Shown here one piece after another: positions 1-7,739 of a stretch of DNA of 22,735 nucleotides; positions within the stretch are counted from its first letter, which is position 1; each line of letters begins with the position of its first letter. Under the pieces are notes generated by a model that worked only from the letters and a program-made list of their open reading frames with translations, ran no database searches and was not told where the DNA came from. The DNA is taken from positions 17,715-40,449 of the forward strand of contig JAJYJB010000012.1 in NCBI GenBank assembly GCA_021789735.1. The letters are read 5' to 3'. This DNA is from Nitrospirota bacterium. GTDB lineage: Bacteria; Nitrospirota; Thermodesulfovibrionia; Thermodesulfovibrionales; JdFR-88. A program made the translations under genes and the position numbers.

Positions 1-1213
1 AATCTTTGGTGTCCATGTAGAGGGAGCCCAGATAGAGATATACATCCGAATTCCCCTTGCCGAGGGCAAGCAGTTTCTTGTAGATGGAGATCGCCTGGTC
101 ATTCTGTCCCATCTCGGAGAGCAGTCCGCCCATGAAAAGGAGCGCCTGCGTGTCATCGGGCGCGGCTTTCAGCACCTTTTCCATCTGGGCCTTTGCGTCC
201 TGGGGCCTTTTCAGCTCTTCCAGGGCATAGGCAAGATAATACCTCGCGTGCGTGTCATTAGGGTCCTTGGCAAGTATCAACCTGAGCTCCATCACCGCCT
301 TGTCGAACTGGCCGTTTTCCATGTAGAGCACCGCCAGCCTTTTGTACACGCCGGTATTGCCGGGCTCAAGGGCCTGTATCTTCTCGTACTGCCCTATGGC
401 CCGTTTCTTCTCCTTGGCCTGGATATATAGTTCTCCCAGCCGGTCCCTGGCCTCCGTATTTCTGGGGTTTGCCCTGACTGCGGCCTCGTAATAGCGCCTG
501 GCTGCGGCAAGGTCCCCTTTTATCTCGCTTATAAGGCCCATGTAAAAGCTGGCGTTTTCGGAGCCCGGCCTAAGTTCGAGCACCTTCTCAAAGAAACCGC
601 TGGCCTTTGCGTAGTCCTTGAGGTCGAAATTTATGAGCCCCATGTAATAGTACGCCATGACGTTATTCTTGTTTTTTGCGATGATCTTCTGGATCAGGGC
701 CTGTCCCTCTGTGTAATTGCCCTCGGAAGCCTTGAGGACACCAGCCAGCAGCAGGGCGGTCTCGTTTCCGGGGTCTATCTTGAGGACCTTTTCATAAGCG
801 GAGATGGCGTCGTCCCTGCGTCCCTGCCCGTTGTACAGTTCGCCAAGGAGGAAAAGCGCCTTTATGTTCGAAGGGTTCTGTTTGACCAGTTCCTTGGCCA
901 CGGTCAGGGCCTCATTGAACCTGCCCAGCTTTATCAGGACGATCCCGAGCCTGAGCCTCAGGGTGGAGGAGGACGGGTCCGCCTTAAGCGCCTTCTGGTA
1001 ATAACTGGCCGCGTCTTCCCATTTGCCGGAAAGCTCCGACTGATAGCCTATGATGAAGTAATAGTATGAGAGGCCGGTGGCATTGGAAAAAACCGCAGGA
1101 GCGGGGGTGCGGACCAAGTCGCCATCCGATGCCCACGCGGCGGGGGCAATGGAGGACAGGCAGAAGGTCAGAACAAGGACAGGCAGCAAAAAAGGCAAAA
1201 ACTTCTTCATCAT
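1..1213 (-). CDS. Secreted tetratricopeptide-repeat (TPR) protein, C-terminus cut by window edge
   Basis: Reading the minus strand from the ATG at 1213 gives MMKKFLPFLLPVLVLTFCLS followed by a small-residue stretch ending near AWAS, a classical Sec signal peptide of about 28 residues. From about residue 45 to the edge (about 404 residues) the protein is almost entirely tandem 34-residue TPR units, about ten of them. They carry the usual small/aromatic pattern, for example WEDAASYYQKALKADPSS and DDAISAYEKVLKIDPGN. TPR solenoids are protein-interaction scaffolds; after export this one would act in the periplasm or at the outer membrane. The partner is unknown. No stop codon occurs before position 1, so the C-terminus lies outside. 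There is no Shine-Dalgarno; an extended -10 box ends 6 nt before the ATG, so the transcript may be leaderless. The next codon is also ATG (1210). The gene diverges from a glycosyltransferase, so a role in polysaccharide or envelope assembly is possible but unproven. Confidence 0.88.
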   Translation of the reverse strand, partial: MMKKFLPFLLPVLVLTFCLSSIAPAAWASDGDLVRTPAPAVFSNATGLSYYYFIIGYQSELSGKWEDAASYYQKALKADPSSSTLRLRLGIVLIKLGRFNEALTVAKELVKQNPSNIKALFLLGELYNGQGRRDDAISAYEKVLKIDPGNETALLLAGVLKASEGNYTEGQALIQKIIAKNKNNVMAYYYMGLINFDLKDYAKASGFFEKVLELRPGSENASFYMGLISEIKGDLAAARRYYEAAVRANPRNTEARDRLGELYIQAKEKKRAIGQYEKIQALEPGNTGVYKRLAVLYMENGQFDKAVMELRLILAKDPNDTHARYYLAYALEELKRPQDAKAQMEKVLKAAPDDTQALLFMGGLLSEMGQNDQAISIYKKLLALGKGNSDVYLYLGSLYMDTKD

Positions 1214-1219
1214 TCTTGG

Positions 1220-1249
1220 ATTATCGCACAAAACTTTAAAAACGGGCAA
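1220..1249 (-). promoter_or_regulatory. Predicted extended -10 promoter of the TPR gene, apparently leaderless
   Basis: On the minus strand TTGCCC (1249-1244) is followed after 18 nt by GATAAT (1225-1220), preceded by TGC to give the extended form TGCGATAAT. Only CCAAGA (6 nt) separates the -10 box from the ATG at 1213, so the predicted transcription start falls on or next to the start codon. The -35 match is moderate. Confidence 0.5.
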
Positions 1250-1261
1250 CTTTCGTTTATT

Positions 1262-1270
1262 TGGTAAAAT
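1262..1270 (+). promoter_or_regulatory. Predicted extended -10 promoter of the glycosyltransferase gene, apparently leaderless
   Basis: TGGTAAAAT fits the extended -10 form TGN-TANAAT and ends 5 nt before the GTG at 1276. No convincing -35 hexamer is seen, which extended -10 promoters tolerate. It lies back-to-back with the divergent TPR promoter in about 60 bp. Confidence 0.42.
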
Positions 1271-1275
1271 ACAGG

Positions 1276-2355
1276 GTGCGCATATTCCATTTTATATATG
1301 ACCACGCCGGCAATCCATGGGTGGGGGGCGGCGGGGCCGTAAGGGCCGTTGAGATTTACAAACGGATAGCCTCAAGGCACGAGGTGACCATAATAAGCGG
1401 TAGATATCCGGGGGCCGCGGACCACACCGCGGACGGCATCCGGTTCCATTTCGTTGGCTATCCCCGGAAGAATTATCTCCTGAGCACCTTCTGCTATGCC
1501 GCCGCCTCATTCCGTTTCCTGAAAGAAAGCGGCTGGCAGGCGGACGTCATCGTGGAGGACTTTGCCCCCTGGAACCCTATCTTTTCCCGCTTCGCCTCGG
1601 ACAGGACGGTCATCCTGCATCTGAACCACCGCGAGGGGGCGGGCATACTTAAGAGGTGGTATGTCTTGCCGGGGCTGCCCTTTTATCTTATTGAGAAGTA
1701 CTATCCAAGGTTTTTTAAAAATGTTACCGCCCTCTCCGAAGAGACCAGGAGAAAGTTCGGGGTGGGGGCGCTGATACTGCCGGCGGGAATAGATGAAGCG
1801 GTCCTTTCGGGGGCGCCTGAGGCAAAAGAGGATTTTATTCTTTTTGCCGGCAGACTCCATATCAAGAACAAAGGGCTGGACACGCTGCTTGAGGCGATGC
1901 GCCTTCTGCCCTCCGAAAGGCTGGTCATAGCTGGAAAGGGGCCGGACACGGAAAGGCTCAAAAGGATGCTGAGGGAGCTCGGCCTCTCGAATGTGGAATT
2001 TGCCGGTTTTGTGGATGAGCAGAAAAAGATGGAGCTTATGCGGAGGGCCAAGCTCTTTGTCCTGCCCTCCCGGTTCGAAGGCTACGGGATAGTCCTTCTG
2101 GAGTGCGCAGCCGGCGCCACCCCGGCGGTCGTCAGCGATATACCGGAGCTGGGTTTTGCCGTGAACGCGGGCTTTGCGGTCAACTTCAGGAAGGGCGACA
2201 GTATTGACCTGGCTGAAAAAATAAGCCTGCTTGGCGGCAAGGACCGCGAGCGAAGGAGGCAGATGGGCTCAAATGGCCTCAGGTTCGCCCGGGACAACAC
2301 GTGGAGCAGCGTGGCCGCGGAGTTTGAAAGTTACCTGCAGAAAATCATGTTATAA
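1276..2355 (+). CDS. GT4-family glycosyltransferase (GT-B fold)
   Basis: This protein of about 359 aa transfers a sugar from an activated donor to a glycan or lipid acceptor at the cytoplasmic face of the membrane; donor and acceptor cannot be read from sequence. The N-terminus, MRIFHFIYDH then NPWVGGGGAVRAVEIYKRI, is the glycine-rich acceptor-side loop typical of GT4 enzymes. The C-terminal domain has FAGRLHIKNKGLDTLLEAM, a strand-turn of the donor domain, and the family E-x7-E motif in RFEGYGIVLLECAAG (Glu268 and Glu276). There is no signal peptide or membrane segment. I chose GTG 1276 over the in-frame TTG at 1261 because the TTG sits inside the predicted extended -10 box and family members begin directly with this strand. 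It is followed after 27 nt by hisC on the same strand, although the functions are not obviously linked. Confidence 0.88.
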   Translation: MRIFHFIYDHAGNPWVGGGGAVRAVEIYKRIASRHEVTIISGRYPGAADHTADGIRFHFVGYPRKNYLLSTFCYAAASFRFLKESGWQADVIVEDFAPWNPIFSRFASDRTVILHLNHREGAGILKRWYVLPGLPFYLIEKYYPRFFKNVTALSEETRRKFGVGALILPAGIDEAVLSGAPEAKEDFILFAGRLHIKNKGLDTLLEAMRLLPSERLVIAGKGPDTERLKRMLRELGLSNVEFAGFVDEQKKMELMRRAKLFVLPSRFEGYGIVLLECAAGATPAVVSDIPELGFAVNAGFAVNFRKGDSIDLAEKISLLGGKDRERRRQMGSNGLRFARDNTWSSVAAEFESYLQKIML

Positions 2356-2365
2356 TTTCCTGTTG

Positions 2366-2373
2366 AAGGAGGT
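2366..2373 (+). promoter_or_regulatory. Strong Shine-Dalgarno site of hisC, pointing to an ATA start
   Basis: AAGGAGGT at 2366-2373 is a perfect anti-16S match. The in-frame codon 9 nt downstream is ATA (2383-2385). No ATG, GTG or TTG lies in a suitable position in any frame. The next ordinary in-frame start, GTG 2515, is 141 nt further on. Confidence 0.7.
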
Positions 2374-2382
2374 CCCGGAAAA

Positions 2383-3546
2383 ATAAAAACAAAAAAAACT
2401 CCTCCGCCGGTCAAGGGAAAGAAAAAAAGCAAAAAGGGCCAGAGGTCTCTTGGAGAAAAGGGGCCCGCTTTAACAAAAACCTCTTCGGTCATAAGAGGGC
2501 TCGTCAGGCCAAACGTGCTCACTTTAAAACCCTATGACGCAAAGGGGGCGTCATGCCCCGTGAAGCTCGATGCCAACGAAAGCCCCTACCCCGAGCCCTT
2601 GAGCCCCGGACTTCTGAGGTCCCTGAAGACGAACCGCTACCCGGACCCCCTCGCGGAAGAATTAAGGCGGGCCTTTGCCAGGCGGATGTTGCCCGCAAGG
2701 CTGAGGGGCATAGACCACATACTGCACGGCAACGGCTCCGATGAGATAATCTACAACCTGATATGCGCCTTCGGCGGCCCGGTCGTCTATCCCTGTCCCA
2801 CCTTTACGATGTACGGGAAGATCGCCCAGGCCCTCGGAGAAAAAACGGTGGAGGTGCCGCTTGGCCCCGGGTTTGACCTGGATGAAAAACAGATTATAAG
2901 TTCGTTCCGGAAAGAAAAGGCCAAGATCGCCTTTATCAGCAGGCCCAACAACCCTACCGGCAACAGTTTCTCAGAGGAAAAGATCATAAGAATAATTGAG
3001 GGCGTAAAGGGGATAGTGGTGGTAGATGAGGCATACCAGGCGTTCTCCGGGAAAAAGAGCTTTCTTCCCCTCCTTGAAAAATATGAGAACCTGGCCGTCC
3101 TGATGACGCTTTCAAAGGTGGGGCTTGCCGCCCTCCGGATCGGCTTCCTCGTGTCCAACCCGGAGCTTATAGGCGAGGTGAACAAGACGAGGCTCCCCTT
3201 TAACGTAAACGCTTTTTCCCAGGCCATAGCGGTCCGGGCGCTTGAAGGGACCGGGCTGGGAGAAGGCGTGAAGAAGACCATAGCCGAAAGGGGCAGGGTG
3301 TCCGGGGAGCTCCGCAAGATAAAGGGCATCACAGCATATCCCTCTGACGCCAATTTTATCCTGTTCCACTCTTCCAGGGCGCAGCGCATATACCGCGTGG
3401 CCATGCGCGAAGGGGTTCTGCTCAGGAATTTTGGAGGCCCGCTGGAAGGTTACCTGAGGGTCACGATAGGCTCAAGGAAGGAAAATGACGCCTTTCTGAA
3501 GGCCATAAGGAACAGGGACATATGGGAGGGGGACGGCGCGCAATGA
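2383..3546 (+). CDS. hisC: Histidinol-phosphate aminotransferase, probable ATA start
   Basis: HisC transaminates imidazole-acetol phosphate with glutamate to L-histidinol phosphate, using PLP, in cytosolic histidine biosynthesis. Visible family marks are LDANESPYP near the N-terminus, RPNNPTGN, VVVDEAYQAF (PLP-contacting Asp and Tyr), the Schiff-base lysine in TLSKVGLAALRIGF (Lys201 counted from GTG 2515, Lys245 from ATA) and the C-terminal LRVTIGSRKENDAFL. GTG 2515 would give 343 aa but cut off the conserved IRGLVRPNVLTLKPYDA segment, which is encoded in frame upstream and has no stop. The open frame extends back to ATA 2383, just after AAGGAGGT, giving 387 aa. The added N-terminus is a Lys/Pro-rich tail (KTKKTPPPVKGKKKSKKGQR) not typical of HisC. 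ATA initiation is an inference; an ATG-to-ATA sequence error or initiation at ATA 2491 are alternatives. The stop overlaps the hisB start (ATGA). Confidence 0.93.
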   Translation: MKTKKTPPPVKGKKKSKKGQRSLGEKGPALTKTSSVIRGLVRPNVLTLKPYDAKGASCPVKLDANESPYPEPLSPGLLRSLKTNRYPDPLAEELRRAFARRMLPARLRGIDHILHGNGSDEIIYNLICAFGGPVVYPCPTFTMYGKIAQALGEKTVEVPLGPGFDLDEKQIISSFRKEKAKIAFISRPNNPTGNSFSEEKIIRIIEGVKGIVVVDEAYQAFSGKKSFLPLLEKYENLAVLMTLSKVGLAALRIGFLVSNPELIGEVNKTRLPFNVNAFSQAIAVRALEGTGLGEGVKKTIAERGRVSGELRKIKGITAYPSDANFILFHSSRAQRIYRVAMREGVLLRNFGGPLEGYLRVTIGSRKENDAFLKAIRNRDIWEGDGAQ

Positions 3547-4193
3547 TACGGAGAAAAAAGGGCGAGGCAGTGGGCAGATGGAATGAAGGTAAAAACGGCA
3601 GGGGCAGAAAGGCCTCCATCACGCGGAAAACGGGCGAGACTGACATCTCGATTGCGCTAAACCTGGACGGCAAAGGGGATTACCGGGTGGAGACGGGCAT
3701 GCCCTTTTTTGATCATATGATGTCCCTTATGTGCAGACACGGGCTCATGGACATGAGGCTCAAGGCGGCGGGAGACCTCGATGTGGACTACCACCACACG
3801 GTGGAAGACGTGGGGATTGTGGCCGGCAGGGCGCTAAAAGAGGCCCTTGGCGAAATGAAGGGGATACGCAGGTACGGGTTTGCCTCCGTGCCGATGGACG
3901 AGGCCCTTGCCCAGGTGAGCCTGGACATAAGTGGAAGGCCCTACCTGGTCTACCGGGTCTCGTATCCCAAGAGGCAGAAGATAAAGGACTTTGAAGCCGA
4001 TCTGGTAGAGGACTTCCTGCAGGCCTTCGTTTCAAGCGCGGGTATCACCATGCACGTGGACGTCCCTTACGGCAGGAACCTGCACCACATGGTTGAGGCC
4101 GTGTTCAAGGCGGCCGGACAGGCGCTGATGAACGCCGTCCAGGTGGACCCGAGGGCTAAAAAGGAGCCCCCTTCGACAAAGGGCAGGATATAA
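3543..4193 (+). CDS. hisB: Imidazoleglycerol-phosphate dehydratase
   Basis: HisB dehydrates imidazoleglycerol phosphate to imidazole-acetol phosphate, the step immediately before HisC, so the two adjacent genes encode consecutive enzymes. This is the monofunctional dehydratase: the N-terminal HAD phosphatase domain of the enterobacterial fusion is absent. Manganese-binding motifs are visible: FFDHMM, DYHHTVEDVG (residues 82-91) and the C-terminal repeat NLHHMVEAVFKAAGQAL. ATG 3543 overlaps the hisC stop (ATGA), with the purine-rich gggaggggga about ten nt upstream; an in-frame ATG at 3522 lies deeper inside hisC. The 216-aa product has an N-terminal basic extension of about 20 residues (MIRRKKGEAVGRWNEGKNGR) compared with a usual length near 195. 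No hisH or hisA follows, so the histidine genes are split in this genome. The 182-nt gap after the stop is AT-rich with T-tracts and has no clear GC hairpin. Confidence 0.95.
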   Translation: MIRRKKGEAVGRWNEGKNGRGRKASITRKTGETDISIALNLDGKGDYRVETGMPFFDHMMSLMCRHGLMDMRLKAAGDLDVDYHHTVEDVGIVAGRALKEALGEMKGIRRYGFASVPMDEALAQVSLDISGRPYLVYRVSYPKRQKIKDFEADLVEDFLQAFVSSAGITMHVDVPYGRNLHHMVEAVFKAAGQALMNAVQVDPRAKKEPPSTKGRI

Positions 4194-4375
4194 GAAAGAG
4201 CGCAATGATTTTTTTTAGTAAAATTGTAAATAAGGTTTTTTGGTTTTTGTTTTTTTGCGCCGGTTTTTGCCTGTTTTCAAAAAGAAAAAAGACCGTTCTC
4301 ATGGAAAGCCGCTGGGGACATAAATAATTAAAGAAAAAGCTGAAAAGAAAAAGCCTTTCAAAGGAGGGTTCCATC

Positions 4376-5404
4376 ATGAATGCGATCGTCCTTAGAGAGC
4401 CGGGCGGCCCCGACGTCCTCCGATATGAGGAAGTGGACAGGCCCGTCCTGCACCGCGGGGAAGTGCTTGTAAAGGTAAAGGCGGCGTCGGTGAACCACCT
4501 GGATGTGTGGATAAGGTCCGGTCTTGCCGCATACGGGACGAAATATCCCCACGTCATGGGAAGCGACCTGTCCGGGGAGGTGTTCGAGGTCGCCCCGGAC
4601 GTCAAGGGCTTCAAGCCCGGCGACAGGGTGACGGTGGACCCGGGCATCAGGTGCCTTAAATGCGACCACTGCCTGGCGGGAGACAACAACATCTGCCGCC
4701 ACATGGGTCTTGTGGGCGCCTCCACATGGGGCGGATATGCCGAGTACGCAAAGGTGAGCGAGGACAACCTGATACCCCTGCCCGCCCATGTCAGCTTTGA
4801 GGACGGGGCTGCCTTCCCGCTGACCTTCCTTACCGCCTGGCACATGCTTGCGGACAGGGGGGACCTGAGAGGCGGCCAGAGTGTCCTTATAATAGCCGGG
4901 GGAAGCGGGATAGGGGTTGCGGCCATCCAGATAGCAAAGCTCTTCGGCGCAAAAGTGATAGCGACCGCCGGAGGGGTGGAGAAGATGTCCAGGCTTATCG
5001 GGCTGGGAGCGGACCACGTGATAGACCACAGGACGGAGGACATTTACAAGAGGGTCATGGATTTTACTTCCGGGGACGGCGTGGACATGGTCTTCGAGCA
5101 CGTCGGGCCGGCCACACTGGGCAAGTCGCTGTCCTCCCTGAAAAAAGGGGGCAGGCTTGCCATATGCGGGGCAACTACCGGGCCGGAGGCCACACTGGAC
5201 CTGCGGCACCTTTTTTCAAGGCAGCTGGATGTGCGGGGCTCCTTCCTGGGCACAAGGGGGGAGTTGCTGAAGGTGGCCGCGCTCGTGGCCGAGGGGAAGC
5301 TGAAGCCGGTGATAGACGAGGTCTTCCCGCTTAAAGAGGCGGCAAGGGCGCACAGGAAGATGGAGAAAAGCGGCCATTTTGGAAAGATGATACTGGTCCC
5401 GTGA
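4376..5404 (+). CDS. MDR-superfamily NAD(P)H:quinone oxidoreductase / zinc-type alcohol dehydrogenase-like protein
   Basis: This 342-aa medium-chain dehydrogenase/reductase has an N-terminal GroES-like domain (about 1-125) and a Rossmann domain whose dinucleotide loop reads IIAGGSGIGVAAIQIAK. The structural-zinc lobe is complete: Cys93, Cys96, Cys99 and Cys107 in RCLKCDHCLAGDNNIC. The catalytic-zinc ligands of alcohol dehydrogenases are not: the usual Cys in the VNHLDVW region is absent and the GHE motif is GSD (62-64). It is therefore more likely a quinone- or enone-type reductase than a zinc alcohol dehydrogenase; the substrate is unknown. The start is well supported by AAGGAGGG at 4361-4368. 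It is the first gene of a tight operon with a HAD nucleotidase (GTGA overlap), a ThDP enzyme and nadB. I could not identify its promoter in the AT-rich leader. Confidence 0.85.
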   Translation: MNAIVLREPGGPDVLRYEEVDRPVLHRGEVLVKVKAASVNHLDVWIRSGLAAYGTKYPHVMGSDLSGEVFEVAPDVKGFKPGDRVTVDPGIRCLKCDHCLAGDNNICRHMGLVGASTWGGYAEYAKVSEDNLIPLPAHVSFEDGAAFPLTFLTAWHMLADRGDLRGGQSVLIIAGGSGIGVAAIQIAKLFGAKVIATAGGVEKMSRLIGLGADHVIDHRTEDIYKRVMDFTSGDGVDMVFEHVGPATLGKSLSSLKKGGRLAICGATTGPEATLDLRHLFSRQLDVRGSFLGTRGELLKVAALVAEGKLKPVIDEVFPLKEAARAHRKMEKSGHFGKMILVP

Positions 5405-6096
5405 CGGACATGGACAGGGAAGCGGCGGTCCCCTTCGGGCAGATAGATTTCGTGCTCCTGGACCTGGACGGGACGCTTCTGGACAAATATTTCGATGATT
5501 ATTTCTGGGAGCACCTGGTGCCCGAGAAATACGCCGAAGCCCACAACGTGACCTTCGGTCGGGCGAAGGAAGAGCTCCTGGACATGTACCGCAGCCACGA
5601 GGCCACCCTCAACTGGACGGACCTGGATTTCTGGTCGGCGCAGCTGGGGCTGGACATCCCCGCCCTCAAGGAGCAGATAAAACACCTGATAGAGGTCCAC
5701 CCCCACGTTGAGGATTTTTTGGAAGCGCTGAGGAGCAGGGGGAAAAAGATATATCTTTTCACCAACGCCCATTACAAGGCAATAGAGATAAAATTCAAAA
5801 AGACCGGGCTTGCCAAATACTTTGACCACGTCGTGGCCTCCTACGGCATAGGCTACCCGAAGGAGGACATCAGGTTCTGGGAAAAGACCGAGCGCCAGAT
5901 AGGTTTTAAAAAGGAGAGGTCCCTCTTCATAGACGATACGGAAAGCGTCCTGGCGACGGCGAAGGAGTTCGGGATAAAATACCTGCTTCTCAAGGAAAGG
6001 CCCGCATCGAAAGAGGTTTTTTCGGGGGCTGCGGTGGGGAAAAAAAAGTTCCGCGCGATAACGGATTTCAAGGAGCTTTTGGACGCGCTCAGATGA
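5401..6096 (+). CDS. yrfG: HAD-superfamily hydrolase, GMP/IMP nucleotidase YrfG-like
   Basis: The 231-aa protein has the HAD motifs in order: motif I DLDGT (Asp21, Asp23), motif II in LFTNAHYK, and motif III/IV in GYPKEDIRFW then RSLFIDDTESVLA. An alpha-helical cap is inserted after motif I. The match to the E. coli YrfG subfamily goes beyond HAD generalities: FDDYFWEHLVPEKY, TLNWTDLDFWSAQLGLDI, GYPKED and FIDDTESVL, as I recall that sequence. YrfG-type enzymes dephosphorylate purine 5'-monophosphates in the cytosol. The GTG at 5401 overlaps the preceding stop (GTGA), suggesting translational coupling; ATG 5410 is an in-frame alternative, and neither has a good Shine-Dalgarno. The gene ends in an ATGA overlap with the next gene. 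Exact substrate specificity is not certain. Confidence 0.85.
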   Translation: MTDMDREAAVPFGQIDFVLLDLDGTLLDKYFDDYFWEHLVPEKYAEAHNVTFGRAKEELLDMYRSHEATLNWTDLDFWSAQLGLDIPALKEQIKHLIEVHPHVEDFLEALRSRGKKIYLFTNAHYKAIEIKFKKTGLAKYFDHVVASYGIGYPKEDIRFWEKTERQIGFKKERSLFIDDTESVLATAKEFGIKYLLLKERPASKEVFSGAAVGKKKFRAITDFKELLDALR

Positions 6097-7739
6097 ACAT
6101 ATCAGAGCTTCTTGTCAGATGTTTTGAGAGCGAAGGGGTCAGGTACATCTTCGGCCTTCCCGGCGAGGAGAACCTGGAGCTGCTGCACGCGATAAAAAGG
6201 TCGGACAAGCTTGAGCTCGTCGTGACACGGGATGAAAGGGGGGCCTCGTTCATGGCCGCTGCGTGGGGCAGGCTGTCGGGCAGGCCGGGCGTGTGCGTTT
6301 CCACCCTTGGCCCCGGCGCGATAAACATGCTCCTGGGCGTGGCCGACGCCTTCCTGGACTTTGCGCCGCTTGTGGCGGTAACGGCGCAGAAAAACCTCTC
6401 CGAGACGTTCAAGGAGGCCCACCAGTACGTTGATGTTTTTTCGGTCTATAAGCCTGTGACCAAGTGGGGGGCCAGCATTGGCGGAAAGAACGTACCCGAG
6501 ATAGTCAGGAAGGCCTTCAGGGTGGCCCAAACGGAAAAGCCAGGGCCAACCCACCTTGAGCTTCCCCAGGACGTCGCCGGGCAGGACGCGGGGGCGCAGC
6601 AGCCGATGTCTCCGGTTGCGGTCCGGTACCCGGAGCCCTCTGAAGAGTCCATAAAAGAGGCGGTCCGGATGATAGAGGAGGCGCAAAACCCCATAGTGAT
6701 AGCCGGGGGCGGGGTCATAAGGGCGGGGGCAAGCAGGGAGCTGCTTAAATTCATAAAGAGATTCGGATTGCCGACCGCCACAACCTTCATGGCCATGGGG
6801 GCGGTGCCCTCTGATGAGGGGCTTTTCATATCCACAGTCGGGCTTCAGCAGCGGGACTATATATCCTGCGGGCTTGAAAAGGCGGACCTTGTAATTACCG
6901 TTGGTTATGACCCTGTTGAGTTCAGTCCGGCATACTGGCGGAGGGGCGGCCAGGCGGAAAAGGCGGTGATACACATTAGCGCCACGCCGGCAGAGACAGA
7001 TGCCGCTTACCAGAGCTTTGAGCTGGTGGGTGACGTAAAGCGCACGCTCGCCAAGCTGCTGCGGGTGAAAACAGAAAAGGGCCGGGCGGCCAGGGAGTCA
7101 GCTTTTTTTGTGCGCCTTAAGGAGCTTGGGAGGAAGGGGATGCCGCTTGAGCTCTCAGGCTGGCCCATAAAGCCGCTGAGGCTGATAAACGAGCTGCGCA
7201 GCGTCCTGGGCAGGAAAGATGTTCTCGTCAGCGATGTGGGCGCGCACAAGGTCTGGATAGCCCGCTTCTATGAGGCGATGAGCCCCGGCACCGTGCTTAT
7301 CTCAAACGGCCTTGCGTCCATGGGGTTTGCCATCCCTTCGGCCATATCCGCAAAGATGTTGTGCCCCGGAAGGAAGGTCATCGCATCAGTCGGCGACGGA
7401 GGGTTCCTCATGTCCCTTTCCGAGCTGGAGACGGCATCCAGGCTGGGCCTGTCCTTCACGGTCGTCATATGGAACGACGGCGGCTACGGGCTCATAGGCT
7501 GGAAGGAAAGGGCCAGGTTCGGAGAGGAGTTTTTTACCAGTTTCGGCAACCCGGATTTCGTGAAACTTGCGGAGTCCTTTGGCGCCAGGGCCTACAAGGT
7601 GGGCAGGGAAGGCGAACTGGGTCCCATTCTGAGGGACGCCCTCAAGACCGGGGGCATATCTGTCATAGACTGTCCCGTGGATTACGGAGAGAACATGAAG
7701 CTGGCCGGGATGATGGGAGAGATCATATGTCCCATGTGA
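6093..7739 (+). CDS. Thiamine-diphosphate-dependent enzyme, acetolactate-synthase-like large subunit
   Basis: The 548-aa protein has the three-domain ThDP decarboxylase layout. The N-terminal Pyr domain contains GLPGEENLELLHA and the catalytic Glu48 in TRDERGASFMAAAWGRLSG. A central domain (about 185-330) follows. The C-terminal PP domain has the ThDP motif GDGGFLMSLSELE (from residue 434) ending at Asn461 in WNDGGYGLI. Acetolactate synthases usually read RHEQ and RFDDR; here these are RDER and a different segment (YDPVEFSPAYWRRG). No regulatory small subunit is adjacent. Branched-chain synthesis is therefore only one possibility; another 2-oxoacid carboligase or decarboxylase is equally open. 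The ATG overlaps the upstream stop (ATGA) and the 3' end overlaps nadB by 13 nt, so it is translated as part of the operon. Confidence 0.85.
   Translation: MNISELLVRCFESEGVRYIFGLPGEENLELLHAIKRSDKLELVVTRDERGASFMAAAWGRLSGRPGVCVSTLGPGAINMLLGVADAFLDFAPLVAVTAQKNLSETFKEAHQYVDVFSVYKPVTKWGASIGGKNVPEIVRKAFRVAQTEKPGPTHLELPQDVAGQDAGAQQPMSPVAVRYPEPSEESIKEAVRMIEEAQNPIVIAGGGVIRAGASRELLKFIKRFGLPTATTFMAMGAVPSDEGLFISTVGLQQRDYISCGLEKADLVITVGYDPVEFSPAYWRRGGQAEKAVIHISATPAETDAAYQSFELVGDVKRTLAKLLRVKTEKGRAARESAFFVRLKELGRKGMPLELSGWPIKPLRLINELRSVLGRKDVLVSDVGAHKVWIARFYEAMSPGTVLISNGLASMGFAIPSAISAKMLCPGRKVIASVGDGGFLMSLSELETASRLGLSFTVVIWNDGGYGLIGWKERARFGEEFFTSFGNPDFVKLAESFGARAYKVGREGELGPILRDALKTGGISVIDCPVDYGENMKLAGMMGEIICPM

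Noticed and set aside
4194..4375. T-rich stretch after hisB as a terminator
   Set aside because: There are several T-tracts but no GC-rich stem precedes them.
4156..5209. Two long minus-strand open frames (295 and 283 codons) opposite the MDR gene
   Set aside because: They have shadow composition, no ribosome site and no domain, and they lie over a clear conserved gene on the plus strand.
6102..6974. 290-codon minus-strand open frame
   Set aside because: It lies fully inside the ThDP enzyme gene; its translated product has no recognisable motif.
7361..7726. N-terminal 122-codon extension of the nadB open frame
   Set aside because: It is read out of frame through the ThDP enzyme coding sequence, has Arg/Gly/His-rich composition and no family resemblance; nadB starts at 7727 or 7748.
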